DNA from: an uncultured Clostridia bacterium
GTDB lineage: Bacteria; Bacillota; Clostridia; TANB77; CAG-508
DNA: 64,000 bases
Reading direction: 5' to 3'
NCBI GenBank assembly: GCA_934120045.1
Contig: CAKOTF010000001.1
Coordinates: forward strand, 62,001-126,000
Made by a program: the position numbers and the translations under genes. A model generated the notes under the pieces. The model searched no databases. It was not told where the DNA came from and saw nothing but the letters and a program-made list of their open reading frames with translations. Positions 8,711 through 17,143 of this stretch are shown one piece after another. Each line of letters opens with the position of its first letter. Position 1 is the stretch's first letter.

Positions 8711-9718
8711 TTATTTTTGTATCTCACAAATATGATTATCACTCACACCATATTTGCTATAGCTTTCCTCATTAACTAACCAATAATTTAAATTATCATC
8801 TTGCGTAACCTCTATTCCATCTCCTACTACAAAATAAGTTTCTTTTGTCTTTGGATTATAATAACACATTTTATATTCCCCATCTTTATAAATAATGTCT
8901 CTTATAAAAATATACTTTGAATCATAATATATAACAATTCTTATACTATCCTCTTCATTTCGTTTTGTTTTATTTATAAAATCCTCAAATAAATTATTTG
9001 AAACAATCTTATAATTTTCTAAAACAAAACAGCCATCCGCTATTGCTTCTTCTTTTGAATATGAATCTGTAATTTGCTCAAGATTTTTATATTTATTATC
9101 AGCTGAAATATTCGGATTTATTATTAAATCTATTTTTTCTCTTTCGTATTCTTTTGATATCATTGTTGTTATTAAATTTTCATTTTGATCACTATTGCCT
9201 TCGCAAGTTGACAATTCTACAAAAGTTGTTGTATCATCACAAGAAACTTTGGAAATATATGTATTAGTTCTTGCCATTATAATTAATAAAAATTCATTTT
9301 TAAATTCTTCTTCTGTAGCATCATAAATATTATTCCAATGACTTTTTAAATTTTTATAGTCTGCATAATTAGAAATCTTTTTATAATACATATCATCATC
9401 AAAAGTCATATCATTAATCCAATCATAATAATTATCACTATTATCCTGATTTCTACTTATATTTTTCTGCTTAATTTTATTTTTATAAACTTCCACAGAA
9501 GCATAAACTCCTGTAGAAAGCATAAGTCCTACTACAAACATTGCAATACATGGTTTCAAAATTTTTGTTTTTTTATCATAAGAAAAACAAAATGTCTTTC
9601 TTTTATCTTTACATATATCAACATTTTCCAATGTTTCATCCACTAAATTTTCTATATTTCTAGGAATTCTCATTTTTTTCTTCCCTATATTTTTTAAAAT
9701 TTCATCAAAGTTTTCCAT
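8711..9718 (-). CDS. Probable membrane anti-sigma factor partner
   Basis: A 335-residue single-pass protein encoded immediately after an ECF sigma factor, with a 14-base overlap. The N-terminal cytoplasmic part (about 1-55, MENFDEILKNIGKKKMRIP) has the usual size of a sigma-binding segment. A transmembrane helix spans about residues 56-76 (KPCIAMFVVGLMLSTGVYAS), and the C-terminal 250 residues would be extracellular and sense an unknown signal. The position-based call is strong for ECF systems in Firmicutes. I see no zinc-binding HxxxCxxC motif, so it is not a ZAS-type anti-sigma. It resembles the DUF4179-type clostridial anti-sigma group only in layout. Confidence 0.7.
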   Translation of the reverse strand: MENFDEILKNIGKKKMRIPRNIENLVDETLENVDICKDKRKTFCFSYDKKTKILKPCIAMFVVGLMLSTGVYASVEVYKNKIKQKNISRNQDNSDNYYDWINDMTFDDDMYYKKISNYADYKNLKSHWNNIYDATEEEFKNEFLLIIMARTNTYISKVSCDDTTTFVELSTCEGNSDQNENLITTMISKEYEREKIDLIINPNISADNKYKNLEQITDSYSKEEAIADGCFVLENYKIVSNNLFEDFINKTKRNEEDSIRIVIYYDSKYIFIRDIIYKDGEYKMCYYNPKTKETYFVVGDGIEVTQDDNLNYWLVNEESYSKYGVSDNHICEIQK

Positions 9719-10250
9719 ACTTTATTTCTCCTTTCTCTATTTTTTTCTTTATTTTGATTTTTGCTCTATTCAATTTACTTTTTATTGTATTTTCATTAAT
9801 TTTCGTAATTTTACTTATTTCTTTTGTTGTATATTCGGAATAATAATACAACGTTAATATTAACTTTTCTTCATAGCTTAATCCATCAATTAAGATATAA
9901 AAATCAAGATTTTCTATATTTTCTTCATTTCTCCATTCAAAATCTGAATCCAAATAATTTTCAATTTCTTTATCTTCATATGATATACACTTTTTACAAT
10001 TTTTTTTATATATATAGTTACATTCATTTATTAGAATTTTAACTATCCATGTTTTAAAATATGAATTTTCCCTCAACTTTTTTATATTTTTATAACATTT
10101 ATATATTGTCTCTTGTAAAACATCTCCAATGTCATCATCATTTTTAATTCTTGTTTTTGCAATCCAATATAAATCATTTTCAATACTTTTTATTAATTGT
10201 GAAAATGCATTTTTATCACCTTTCTTGGCTTGTTCTATAAGTTCTTCCAC
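9705..10250 (-). CDS. ECF-type RNA polymerase sigma factor
   Basis: A 181-residue sigma-70 family protein of the extracytoplasmic-function group (regions 2 and 4 only). Region 2 is at residues 12-80 (DLYWIAKTRIKNDDDIGDVLQETIYKCYKN, with the conserved DVLQETI-type core). Region 4 helix-turn-helix is near 128-170 (LSYEEKLILTLYYYSEYTTKEISKITKINENTIKSKLNRAK). It is translationally coupled to the downstream membrane anti-sigma gene (overlap 14 bases), the standard arrangement in which the membrane partner holds the sigma factor inactive. The target regulon cannot be read from this window. It probably also drives its own operon. Confidence 0.9.
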   Translation of the reverse strand: MEELIEQAKKGDKNAFSQLIKSIENDLYWIAKTRIKNDDDIGDVLQETIYKCYKNIKKLRENSYFKTWIVKILINECNYIYKKNCKKCISYEDKEIENYLDSDFEWRNEENIENLDFYILIDGLSYEEKLILTLYYYSEYTTKEISKITKINENTIKSKLNRAKIKIKKKIEKGEIKYGKL

Positions 10251-10376
10251 TATTCCATCTCCTTTAATATGTACATATCTACTTATTAGATTATTTCCGT
10301 TTTATATCTAGTTGCATTTAATTTATATTTTTTTATCATTTTTATATAATTTATTAAGTATAGTATAAATCACTAA

Positions 10377-10423
10377 TTTGTACTGAACCAAAAAAATTGG
10401 ACATTTTTTGGGTTCAGTACAAA
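10377..10423. repeat. 47-bp palindrome resembling abutted IS3-type ends
   Basis: Perfect 13-bp arms (TTTGTACTGAACC and GGTTCAGTACAAA) enclose an A-tract, TTGGACA and a T-tract. The outer sequence TGTACTGAACC-A-run-TTGGACA is reminiscent of IS3-group inverted terminal repeats, with both ends nearly fused and no transposase between them. It could equally be a small MITE. The match is from memory, not from a search. Confidence 0.45.
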
Positions 10424-10439
10424 AATAATAACTCTTTTT

Positions 10440-10480
10440 TAATAAAAAAAGACTTACCCTATAAATAAGAGTAAGCCATA
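10440..10480 (-). terminator. Terminator following a gene remnant
   Basis: Minus-strand hairpin around GGCTTACTCT / AGGGTAAGTC followed by a run of seven T. It lies 24 bases after the stop of the remnant at 10503-10640. Confidence 0.5.
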
Positions 10481-10502
10481 AAATAATTTTTTCATACGCT
10501 AA

Positions 10503-10640
10503 TTATGCAACTTTTTTCAATGAATACAACGTAAAAAAATCCTCATCTAATATTTCTTTAAATTCTGTTAATGTTTTTGTTTCAAGATTATATCCAAGTG
10601 GTATCAAATCTCTAAAAATGCCAAAATAAAAGCACTTCAA
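10503..10640 (-). pseudogene. 3' remnant of an unidentified gene
   Basis: About 46 open codons on the minus strand, starting just after a stop and lacking any start codon or ribosome site, reading ...FRDLIPLGYNLETKTLTEF then KEILDEDFFTLYSLKKVA and a TAA stop. The clean amphipathic composition and the terminator behind it suggest the tail of a once-real gene. I do not recognise the family. It lies next to the palindrome at 10377-10423, so insertion-element activity may have removed the rest. Confidence 0.35.
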
Positions 10641-10660
10641 AGAAGTGCTTTTTCTTTATA
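10628..10660 (+). terminator. Hairpin with T-run inside the degraded interval
   Basis: AAAGCACTT / AAGTGCTTT stem, 5-base loop, then TTCTTT. The opposite strand also has TTTTATTTT after it, so it could terminate the tRNA-Lys transcript coming from the right. Confidence 0.5.
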
Positions 10661-10705
10661 AAATATTTCTTACTATTCAAAAATAGTAAAACATTCTAAA
10701 AAATA

Positions 10706-10781
10706 TGGTGCACCATCGCGGGATCGAACCGCGGACCTTCTGATTAAGAGTCAGCTGCTCTACCAGCTGAGCTAATGGTGC
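10706..10781 (-). tRNA. tRNA-Lys (CTT), CCA encoded
   Basis: Minus-strand 76-nt cloverleaf: acceptor GCACCAT/ATGGTGC, D-arm GCTCAGCTGGTAGAGC, anticodon loop CTCTTAA (anticodon CTT, reads AAG), T-arm with GGTTCGATCCC, 3' ACCA encoded. Confidence 0.95.
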
Positions 10782-10900
10782 AAATAAATAAGTTTGTTAT
10801 ATCAATATAACAAACTTATTATAATACTATTTAAAACTTTTGTCAATATATGAATTTATATTTTAATCAAATCGTTTTTATGTTAAGCATTTAATACTAT

Positions 10901-12547
10901 TTAATTTCCTGTTCCTACTCTAACAATTTTTTGCATTGCATTATATGTATCTTTAGAAAGAAGTGTTCTTGAAACAACCTCTCCATTTAATCTTTTAACT
11001 TTATAAGCTTCATATTTACTACCATTATTACCATTTTGAACAACTTTTTGAGTTCCTGCTGGTAAACTTGAATCATTAATATATTGTGTTGTGTATGCAA
11101 TTGTAGCAGTTTTCTTTGTTTCTATAGAAATATCATATTCTGTCTCTTCCTTGTGCCCCCATACTTGTATTGTAGCAATTCCTCCACTAACTGTGGCCGT
11201 AATTCTTATAGGATATTTTCTTGAATTCTTAAATTTAAAATCTTGTGATCCCCATACAACTGTTGCATCCTTACCACCTGGTAAATATGAAGTAATAAAT
11301 TGATGATTTCTTCTCACAGTTACATCTAAATCTGCAAACACAACAGCATCATATAAAGTTGAAGATATTTGACATATACCCCCACCAAGACCATCTACAA
11401 CCTTTCCACCTGAATAAGTTGCTGCCATTTTATAACCTGCTGCAATTGTTCTCTCTCCTACAGTTTGGTTATATGAAAATTCCTCTCCAACTAATAAAAC
11501 TTTACCATTTATTTTTCCAGCTGCCAACTTTAAATTAGTTGTTCTTCCTGTATTACTAGCATTATATTTAGTTGAACATGTTCCTAATAAATCTGGAAAC
11601 GCTTCTGTTCCTATATCATTTACTGTTTTATCTGGTTGTGTTATTATAAGTGGAATTTCATATTCTTCTTTTTCTTCTTCTATTATTGATTTTGCACTTT
11701 CTATATCAAAATCAATTCCTTTTACTTCTGGATATATTGTAAATGGATTATTTGTATAATATGCATCTTGTGCCTTTTTATATATTTCATTATGTATTTT
11801 TTCCAAATCAATTGCCTGTGGTTCTTTATAAGAAACTGGAACTTCTATAATTGTGCTTTTTTCAGAATTAATATTTAAAATATTTGTTACAATATTTTTC
11901 ACTTCAGCTTCATTAACGTCAATTCCTTTTTTTCCCGGTGTAATAATTAATTTATCATCTTCAATATAATAACTTGGTTCTACTATTGCATCTTCTGAAG
12001 TATTATTTATATTTTCACAAACTTGTTTTATTACATTTTCATCAAAACTTGCTTCTAATCCATATTTATTACCGTTAATCCATGTAGAAAGGATTTCAAA
12101 ATTATTTTTTATTATATTGCTTCCTCTTCCTACATGATATGCTTTTTCTACTTTTTCTTTTATATCAAATTCTACTTCTAAAGCTTCATAAGTAATTGGT
12201 GTTTCAACTTCTTTATATTTAAAAATTATTTCATTTTCATTTTCTTTATCTGTAATCTCATTCAATAAACTATTTGCCTCTTCTATTGTCAAATCAGAAA
12301 CATCTATATTTTCAATTAATATTCCTTTTATAATTTTTTTGTTCCCAATATTTATTAATGCAAATATTGTCGAAAAAATTAATAAAATAATTACTATTAT
12401 TAAACTTGATATTATAATCCATTTTTTACTCTTTTTCTCAGTAACAACAATCTGCTGATTATCAATGTTTTCCTCATTGTTTTCATTTTTTATCTCTGGT
12501 ATTTCTAGTTCTTTTATATCATCTGTTTTTTCTTTTAAATCAATCAT
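10901..12547 (-). CDS. VanW-family cell-wall protein with peptidoglycan-binding-like domains
   Basis: A 548-residue single-pass membrane protein. Layout: an acidic cytoplasmic N-terminus (about 1-42), a transmembrane helix (about 43-68), two repeats of the PG_binding_4/YoaR type (about 75-300), then the VanW domain (about 310-460: EAFPDLLGTCSTKYNASN, RTTNLKLAAGKINGKVLLVGEEFSYN, GGGICQISSTLYDAVVFADL). It ends in a G5-like stretch. VanW occurs in some vancomycin resistance clusters, but its own role is unproven and no van genes are here, so this is a general envelope protein. The start is the ATG at 12547, 6 bases after AAAGGAG. A TTG two codons earlier overlaps that site. Confidence 0.88.
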   Translation of the reverse strand: MIDLKEKTDDIKELEIPEIKNENNEENIDNQQIVVTEKKSKKWIIISSLIIVIILLIFSTIFALINIGNKKIIKGILIENIDVSDLTIEEANSLLNEITDKENENEIIFKYKEVETPITYEALEVEFDIKEKVEKAYHVGRGSNIIKNNFEILSTWINGNKYGLEASFDENVIKQVCENINNTSEDAIVEPSYYIEDDKLIITPGKKGIDVNEAEVKNIVTNILNINSEKSTIIEVPVSYKEPQAIDLEKIHNEIYKKAQDAYYTNNPFTIYPEVKGIDFDIESAKSIIEEEKEEYEIPLIITQPDKTVNDIGTEAFPDLLGTCSTKYNASNTGRTTNLKLAAGKINGKVLLVGEEFSYNQTVGERTIAAGYKMAATYSGGKVVDGLGGGICQISSTLYDAVVFADLDVTVRRNHQFITSYLPGGKDATVVWGSQDFKFKNSRKYPIRITATVSGGIATIQVWGHKEETEYDISIETKKTATIAYTTQYINDSSLPAGTQKVVQNGNNGSKYEAYKVKRLNGEVVSRTLLSKDTYNAMQKIVRVGTGN

Positions 12548-12715
12548 ATACAACTCCTTTTCATTCTCATTAATAATAACATATATTTAACTTTTTTACA
12601 ATCTATTTTAATAAATCTATAACTTATAGTTTTATGAATTTTTTGGCAAAAAGACTTGCATATTGTAAAATAAAATATTATAATATGTTCTATCAAAAGA
12701 TAAGGAGTTTTCAAA

Positions 12716-13186
12716 ATGGAATTAGTAAAAAATATATTCTTTAATACTGATAAATTAGTTGAAAATAGTAAAATAAAAATATCATATACAGGTAAATTTT
12801 TTCAGGATAATTCTGAAAAGGTTTCTATTCATTATGGTTTTGGAAACAATTGGGACAATTTAACTTCAACTCAAATGGTAAAAACAGAATTAGGTTACCA
12901 AATTGAAATTGAAATTGGTGAAGTTGAGACTTTTAACTTTTGTTTTTGTAACGAAAAAAATGAATGGGATAATAATGACGGAAAAAATTATATTTTTGTT
13001 ATTGAAAAACAACCTGTTGAATTAATTACTTTAGAAGATGAACCTGTTTCTTTAGGTTCTGCTCGAAAACTCAGAAAATCATATATTTGGAGTAAAAAAA
13101 TAAGATTAGCAGTTTATAAAATAATTACATATCTTCCTAGAATAATATCTGGAAATTATAAAAAGAATTCAACTGCCAATGGATAA
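12716..13186 (+). CDS. Single-domain starch-binding-type (CBM25-like) protein
   Basis: A 156-residue protein whose first 100 residues look like a family 25/53 carbohydrate-binding module: VSIHYGFGNNWDNLTSTQM, FNFCFCNEKNEWDNNDGKNY, with the aromatic and Asp/Asn pattern of starch-binding sites. No signal peptide and no catalytic domain are present, so it may bind glycogen-like polymer inside the cell. The C-terminal 50 residues are basic (KLRKSYIWSKKIRLAVYK) and could be a membrane- or partner-binding tail. The ribosome site AAGGAG is 9 bases upstream of ATG. Such lone modules occur in clostridia, where their function is undescribed as far as I know. Confidence 0.75.
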   Translation: MELVKNIFFNTDKLVENSKIKISYTGKFFQDNSEKVSIHYGFGNNWDNLTSTQMVKTELGYQIEIEIGEVETFNFCFCNEKNEWDNNDGKNYIFVIEKQPVELITLEDEPVSLGSARKLRKSYIWSKKIRLAVYKIITYLPRIISGNYKKNSTANG

Positions 13187-13217
13187 AAAAGTACTGAAAA
13201 TTATTTCAGTACTTTTT
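13185..13217. terminator. Bidirectional terminator
   Basis: A 14-bp inverted repeat (AAAAAGTACTGAAA / TTTCAGTACTTTTT) between convergent genes. T-runs are available on both strands. Confidence 0.8.
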
Positions 13218-13935
13218 ATCTAATCACCCATCCTCCATTTATAGAAATTATTTGTCCAGTTGTATATTCATCTTCAATTAACCATTCTATACATTTTGAA
13301 ATATCACTTTTTTTTCCTATTCTCTCAAGAGGAATTTCTTCTTTTATTGCTTCTATTTCTTCTGCAGAATAACAATTATTCATTTCTGTATCAATAATTC
13401 CAGGAGCAATAGAATTAACTCTAATATTTGATGGTCCTAATTCTTTTGCTAATGATTTTGTCATTCCATCTACTCCAGCTTTTGCAACAGAATAAATAGA
13501 TTCACATGAACTCCCAACAATTCCCCATATTGATGATATATTTATAATACATCCTTCTTTTCTCATAATCATATTTGTTAATACTTCTTGTGTAGTACAA
13601 AAAACAGAATATAAATCATTATTAATTATTTTATTCCATTCCTCATCTGTAACATCTGTAAATAAACCTGTTAGTGAGATTCCTGCATTATTAACTAATA
13701 CATCTATTTTTTTATATTTCTCTAATATAGATTTAATCATATTATGTACTTCTTCTCTTTTTGAAACATCAGCTTTATAAATATCTATATTTACATATTT
13801 ACTTTTTAATTCTTTGGCTTTTTCTTCTGACCTATTATAATTTGCTATTACTTGATATCCTTTTTGAGCAAGTTTTTCAGCTATGTCTCTTCCAATTCCT
13901 CTTGATGCCCCTGTTATTAATACAACTTTATTCAT
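13216..13935 (-). CDS. SDR-family oxidoreductase (FabG/YmfI-like)
   Basis: A 239-residue classical short-chain dehydrogenase/reductase. Seen: cofactor motif TGASRGIG at residues 8-15, NNAG at 82-85, catalytic Ser about 134, Tyr148 and Lys152 (YSVAK), and the C-terminal INGGWVIR typical of FabG-type reductases. NADP(H) preference is suggested by the Arg after the glycine motif. The family includes 3-oxoacyl-ACP reductase and YmfI (the reductase acting on modified elongation factor P). With no fatty-acid or efp genes adjacent I cannot choose between them. Confidence 0.85.
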   Translation of the reverse strand: MNKVVLITGASRGIGRDIAEKLAQKGYQVIANYNRSEEKAKELKSKYVNIDIYKADVSKREEVHNMIKSILEKYKKIDVLVNNAGISLTGLFTDVTDEEWNKIINNDLYSVFCTTQEVLTNMIMRKEGCIINISSIWGIVGSSCESIYSVAKAGVDGMTKSLAKELGPSNIRVNSIAPGIIDTEMNNCYSAEEIEAIKEEIPLERIGKKSDISKCIEWLIEDEYTTGQIISINGGWVIR

Positions 13936-14016
13936 TTTTTATACCTTTCTTTTTTATATTATTATATAAAATAAAAAAAGCCAATAATTAAGCTTATAGC
14001 AAAACTACTGACAATT

Positions 14017-14093
14017 TGGAGCCACTTCCCAGATTCGAACTGGGGACCCCCGCATTACAAGTGCGGTGCTCTGGCCAGCTGAGCTAAAGTGGC
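14017..14093 (-). tRNA. tRNA-Thr (TGT), CCA encoded
   Basis: Minus strand: acceptor GCCACTT/AAGTGGC, anticodon loop CTTGTAA (anticodon TGT), T-loop GTTCGAATC, 3' TCCA. First-processed partner of the adjacent tRNA-Glu, separated by 2 bases. Confidence 0.95.
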
Positions 14094-14095
14094 AA

Positions 14096-14170
14096 TGGTG
14101 ACCCCGACGGGAATCGAACCCATGACTCCGCCGTGAAAGGGCGGTGTCTTAACCGCTTGACCACGGGGCC
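14096..14170 (-). tRNA. tRNA-Glu (TTC), CCA encoded
   Basis: Minus strand: acceptor GGCCCCG/CGGGGTC, anticodon loop CTTTCAC (anticodon TTC), T-loop GGTTCGATTCC, 3' ACCA. It lies between tRNA-Lys (right) and tRNA-Thr (left), probably as one transcript. Confidence 0.95.
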
Positions 14171-14179
14171 ATATAAATG

Positions 14180-14216
14180 AGAGAATTCTAATTATATTTC
14201 ACATTAGAATTCTTTT
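14180..14216. other. Hairpin between tRNA genes
   Basis: An 11-bp inverted repeat (AGAATTCTAAT / ATTAGAATTCT) in the spacer between tRNA-Glu and tRNA-Lys, with TTTTT on the plus-strand side only. It may be a processing structure or a weak rightward terminator. Confidence 0.45.
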
Positions 14217-14223
14217 TAATCTT

Positions 14224-14299
14224 TGGTGAGCTATCCGCGACTCGAACGCGGGACAACTTGATTAAAAGTCAAGTGCTCTACCACCTGAGCTAATAGCCC
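14224..14299 (-). tRNA. tRNA-Lys (TTT), CCA encoded
   Basis: Minus strand: acceptor GGGCTAT/ATAGCTC, anticodon stem-loop CTTGA-CTTTTAA-TCAAG (anticodon TTT, reads AAA), T-loop GTTCGAGTC, 3' ACCA encoded. Confidence 0.95.
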
Positions 14300-14424
14300 G
14301 TAAACAATGTATTGAACATTGCTTAATTATAATACTACAATCAGATTAATTTGTCAATACATTTTTTTAAAATTTTTAAAATTTTTTTATTTTTTGTTGT
14401 ATCATGTCAAAAAAGTTATCAACT

Positions 14425-14616
14425 TTACTCTTCTTCATTCAATTTCTTTACAACTTCTTCAACATCAATTCCATGTACTTCACAAGCTTCTTCCAATGTT
14501 TCCATTTGTGATGCAGGACATCCTAAACAATGCATTCCAATTTCAATTAATATATCTGCTTTTTCTGGTGCAATCTCTAAAATTTCACCAATTTTTGTAT
14601 CTTTATTAAATTTCAT
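14425..14616 (-). CDS. DUF1858 domain protein
   Basis: A 63-residue protein matching the DUF1858 pattern (hybrid-cluster-protein-associated, redox-disulfide type): KFNKDTKIGEILEIAPEKADILIEIGMHCLGCPASQMETLEEACEVHGID, split here by eye into a helix, the Cys-x-x-Cys of HCLGCP near residues 30-33, and a second helix. The CxxC pair is the only likely functional site (thiol redox or metal). The family is common in anaerobes, which fits an anaerobic host. ATG follows AAAGGAAA by 7 bases. Monocistronic. The roughly 190 bases upstream to 14806 hold nothing I can name. Confidence 0.85.
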   Translation of the reverse strand: MKFNKDTKIGEILEIAPEKADILIEIGMHCLGCPASQMETLEEACEVHGIDVEEVVKKLNEEE

Positions 14617-14851
14617 TTTTATTTTCCTTTCTATATTATTATATCTTTTTTCAACTTATTTATTCTACTACATTTTTATATAAAAATCAAGTATATGTTT
14701 ATAATTTACATAATTTTTTCACACTTTATTTATAAAATATTCATATAAAAAATTTGTAGTATTCTGTCATAAAATTATAAGATTTTTTTCAAAAAAATAT
14801 AGACAAATGAAAAAAAATATTATATTATTTTTTTTGCTAGGCGGTGATTTT

Positions 14852-15007
14852 ATTTCAAAATTAATTAATCTCTTTTTTATAATTTATTTTTTTAATTTTT
14901 TTATATTTATTTATTCTATTTATACTTTTTTGGATATTATATTTTTTCATAATCTACAAGGTTCAAAATTAAAATTAAAAAAAGAATTAATAAATAAAAA
15001 TAAATAA
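14852..15007 (+). CDS. Possible small hydrophobic protein ahead of virD4-like gene
   Basis: An open frame running from ATG at 14807 (66 residues, no ribosome site) contains a better-placed ATT at 14852 behind GGCGGTGA, giving 51 residues: a Phe/Ile-rich double membrane segment and a basic tail (KLKLKKELINKNK). It ends 42 bases before the virD4-like start. The GGTGA-plus-ATT arrangement mirrors the odd starts of the next gene and of the VirB4 genes at 27.5-30.0 kb. The composition is so biased that chance is possible. Confidence 0.35.
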   Translation: MSKLINLFFIIYFFNFFIFIYSIYTFLDIIFFHNLQGSKLKLKKELINKNK

Positions 15008-15049
15008 TTAATTTTATTTATTATTTTTTATAATGTGAGGTGACCATTT

Positions 15050-16762
15050 ATAAAAAAATTTGTTCTTGTTTTTTTCTATACATTCCTCTCTCTTTTTTGT
15101 GCACAAAAATTATTTCATCCTCTTTATATATCCTCTGAAATAATTATATCCTCAGTATTTACTTCATTTGATATCTGTCAAAAAAATTTTTCCTTTTGGA
15201 ATTTTTTAAAAACAAGTTTTTGGTTTTTATATTTCTATACAAACTTTATATTAATATACATATTAATTGGTAAATTAGAAAATTTCAAAAATCTTTTTAA
15301 TTATCAAAAAAATAATAATATTATTTCCAAAAATAAAAAAAATAATAATTATTCTTCAAAAAATAAAAATCAAATTAATTTATTAATAGGAAAAGAATTT
15401 AATTCCCCAAAAAATATTATTATTTCTGAATCAGGACTATATCAAAATTTTTTAATAACAGGAACAATTGGAACAGGAAAAACATCTTCTGCAATGTATC
15501 CTTTTACAGAACAATTTATAAAATATAATTCATTAAATAAAAATAGTAAAATTCCTATTTTAATTTTGGATGTAAAAGGAAATTACTATAAATATGTAAA
15601 AAATTTATTAATTAAATATAATTTAAAAAATGATTTAATAGAAATTGGATTAAATTCAAAAATAAAATATAATCCTCTTCATAAACCAAACTTAAAACCT
15701 TCTGTTTTAGCTAATAGATTAAAAACAATTTTATTATTATTCTCCGAAAACAATTCTGAATCGTTCTGGCTTGATAAAGCAGAACAAGTTTTAGCAGAAG
15801 CTATAAAACTTTGTAGATTATATAATAATGGATATGTAACATTTATTGAATTGCACAAATTAATTACTGAAATAGATTATTATAATTCAAAATTAAAAAT
15901 ATTAAAAAATTTATTTTATGAAAATAAATTTAACCATAAACAAATTTATGAATTAAACTCTGCTTTGGATTTTTTTGAAAAAGAATTCCATTCCTTAGAT
16001 TCAAGAACCTCAGCAATACTAAAATCTGAAATTACACGTATTACAAATATATTTGTTTCAGATTATAATATATCACAAACCTTTTGTGCTCCTTTAGATG
16101 AATTAAATTTTAAAGGCTTTTCCTCTATGCTAAATTGTGGAAAAATTGTTATATTAAATATGAATATTGCAGAATACAAAAATTTATCAAAATTAATTTC
16201 AGCATATTTAAAATTAGATTTTCAATCTGAAGTAATGTATAATTTATCAAAAAACAAGGCCAAACCATGCGCCTTCATTTGTGATGAATATGCTGAATAT
16301 GTTACTAAAACAGATGCTGACTTTTTCTCTCTTAGCCGTGAGGCAAAATGTATAAATATTGTTTCTACTCAAAGTTATTCTTCTCTAAAAAATACATTAA
16401 AAGATGATAATTCTGTAAAAGTAATTATTCAAAATTTAATTAATAAATTATGGTTTAGAACTGATGATATTTATACAATTGAAGAAGTTCAAAAACAATT
16501 AGGAAAAGAAGATAAAGAAAAAACTTCTTCAACTATATCTGAAAACGCAAAAGAAACATATTTTAACTATATTACTAATTCATTCAATTCAAAAAATTCA
16601 AATATTACAGAAAGTTATAATACTTATACTCAATATGATTTTATTTTCGATACAAATTTTTTTACTCAAAATTTAGAAATATTTTCTTGCCTAGCTTTTT
16701 TATCTGATGGAGAAAAAATTTTAACTCCACAAAAATTAAAAATGTTTCCATATTTTAAATAA
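15050..16762 (+). CDS. VirD4/TraG-type coupling ATPase (system A)
   Basis: Type IV secretion coupling protein, an inner-membrane ATPase that recruits substrate to the channel. Starting at ATA 15050 it has 570 residues: two N-terminal hydrophobic segments (about 1-30 and 50-80), an Asn/Lys-rich linker, Walker A (TGTIGTGKTSS) near 140, Walker B (AFICDEYAEYV) near 408, and the INIVSTQSYSSLKN motif typical of VirD4/TraG. The frame is open upstream to a TGA at 15041 and holds no ATG, GTG or TTG before 15494, which lies beyond Walker A. GAGGTGA at 15037-15043 sits 6 bases before the ATA, so I take ATA as the start. It leads an operon with pilin, VirB6-like and PrgI-like genes. Extreme AT content. 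Confidence 0.8.
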   Translation: MKKFVLVFFYTFLSLFCAQKLFHPLYISSEIIISSVFTSFDICQKNFSFWNFLKTSFWFLYFYTNFILIYILIGKLENFKNLFNYQKNNNIISKNKKNNNYSSKNKNQINLLIGKEFNSPKNIIISESGLYQNFLITGTIGTGKTSSAMYPFTEQFIKYNSLNKNSKIPILILDVKGNYYKYVKNLLIKYNLKNDLIEIGLNSKIKYNPLHKPNLKPSVLANRLKTILLLFSENNSESFWLDKAEQVLAEAIKLCRLYNNGYVTFIELHKLITEIDYYNSKLKILKNLFYENKFNHKQIYELNSALDFFEKEFHSLDSRTSAILKSEITRITNIFVSDYNISQTFCAPLDELNFKGFSSMLNCGKIVILNMNIAEYKNLSKLISAYLKLDFQSEVMYNLSKNKAKPCAFICDEYAEYVTKTDADFFSLSREAKCINIVSTQSYSSLKNTLKDDNSVKVIIQNLINKLWFRTDDIYTIEEVQKQLGKEDKEKTSSTISENAKETYFNYITNSFNSKNSNITESYNTYTQYDFIFDTNFFTQNLEIFSCLAFLSDGEKILTPQKLKMFPYFK

Positions 16763-16825
16763 TTTATTATTTATTTTTATTAATTATTTTCTTCTAATTA
16801 ATAAAATTTATAGAATGGAGGTTTT

Positions 16826-17143
16826 ATGAAAAAAATTATTTTCAACTTAATTCTAGTTATATTATTACTATTTATTTTTTCAATCCAAGCTTTTGCATCT
16901 ACTCCAAAATTGGTAAATAAAGTAAATGATGCATTTAAAGAGATAGAAGGATGGATTCTTAAAATATCTACGCCTGCTGCAGCTGTAGCAATTTGTTCTG
17001 GAGCACTTATGCGAAAGTTTAGTTTTGGTGATGAAGAAAAAATAAGAACTGGAAAAAAACTGATTACAGGTTCATTATTTTCTTATGCATTTATTTTAGC
17101 AGCTGATTTAATTTTATCTGCAATTCAATCTTTAATTAATTAA
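16826..17143 (+). CDS. VirB2/TrbC-like pilin (system A)
   Basis: A 105-residue protein: signal peptide (residues 1-24, cleavable after SIQAFA), a short amphipathic stretch, then two hydrophobic helices (about 44-62 and 80-103) separated by a charged loop (RKFSFGDEEKIRTGKK). That is the VirB2/TrbC/TcpC-pilin outline: two membrane helices with a small cytoplasmic loop. It follows the coupling-protein gene by 63 bases and precedes the VirB6-like gene by 100 bases. GGAGG lies 7 bases ahead of ATG. It would form the extracellular or channel fibre of system A. Sequence identity to known pilins cannot be judged here. Confidence 0.7.
   Translation: MKKIIFNLILVILLLFIFSIQAFASTPKLVNKVNDAFKEIEGWILKISTPAAAVAICSGALMRKFSFGDEEKIRTGKKLITGSLFSYAFILAADLILSAIQSLIN

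Noticed and set aside
15029..15040. TATAAT in the shared 15-mer as a -10 promoter for the virD4-like gene
   Set aside because: Transcription from it would start inside or after the ribosome site, and the second copy has a better promoter 50 bases upstream. Leaderless GTG initiation fails because the GTG is out of frame in the virD4-like case.
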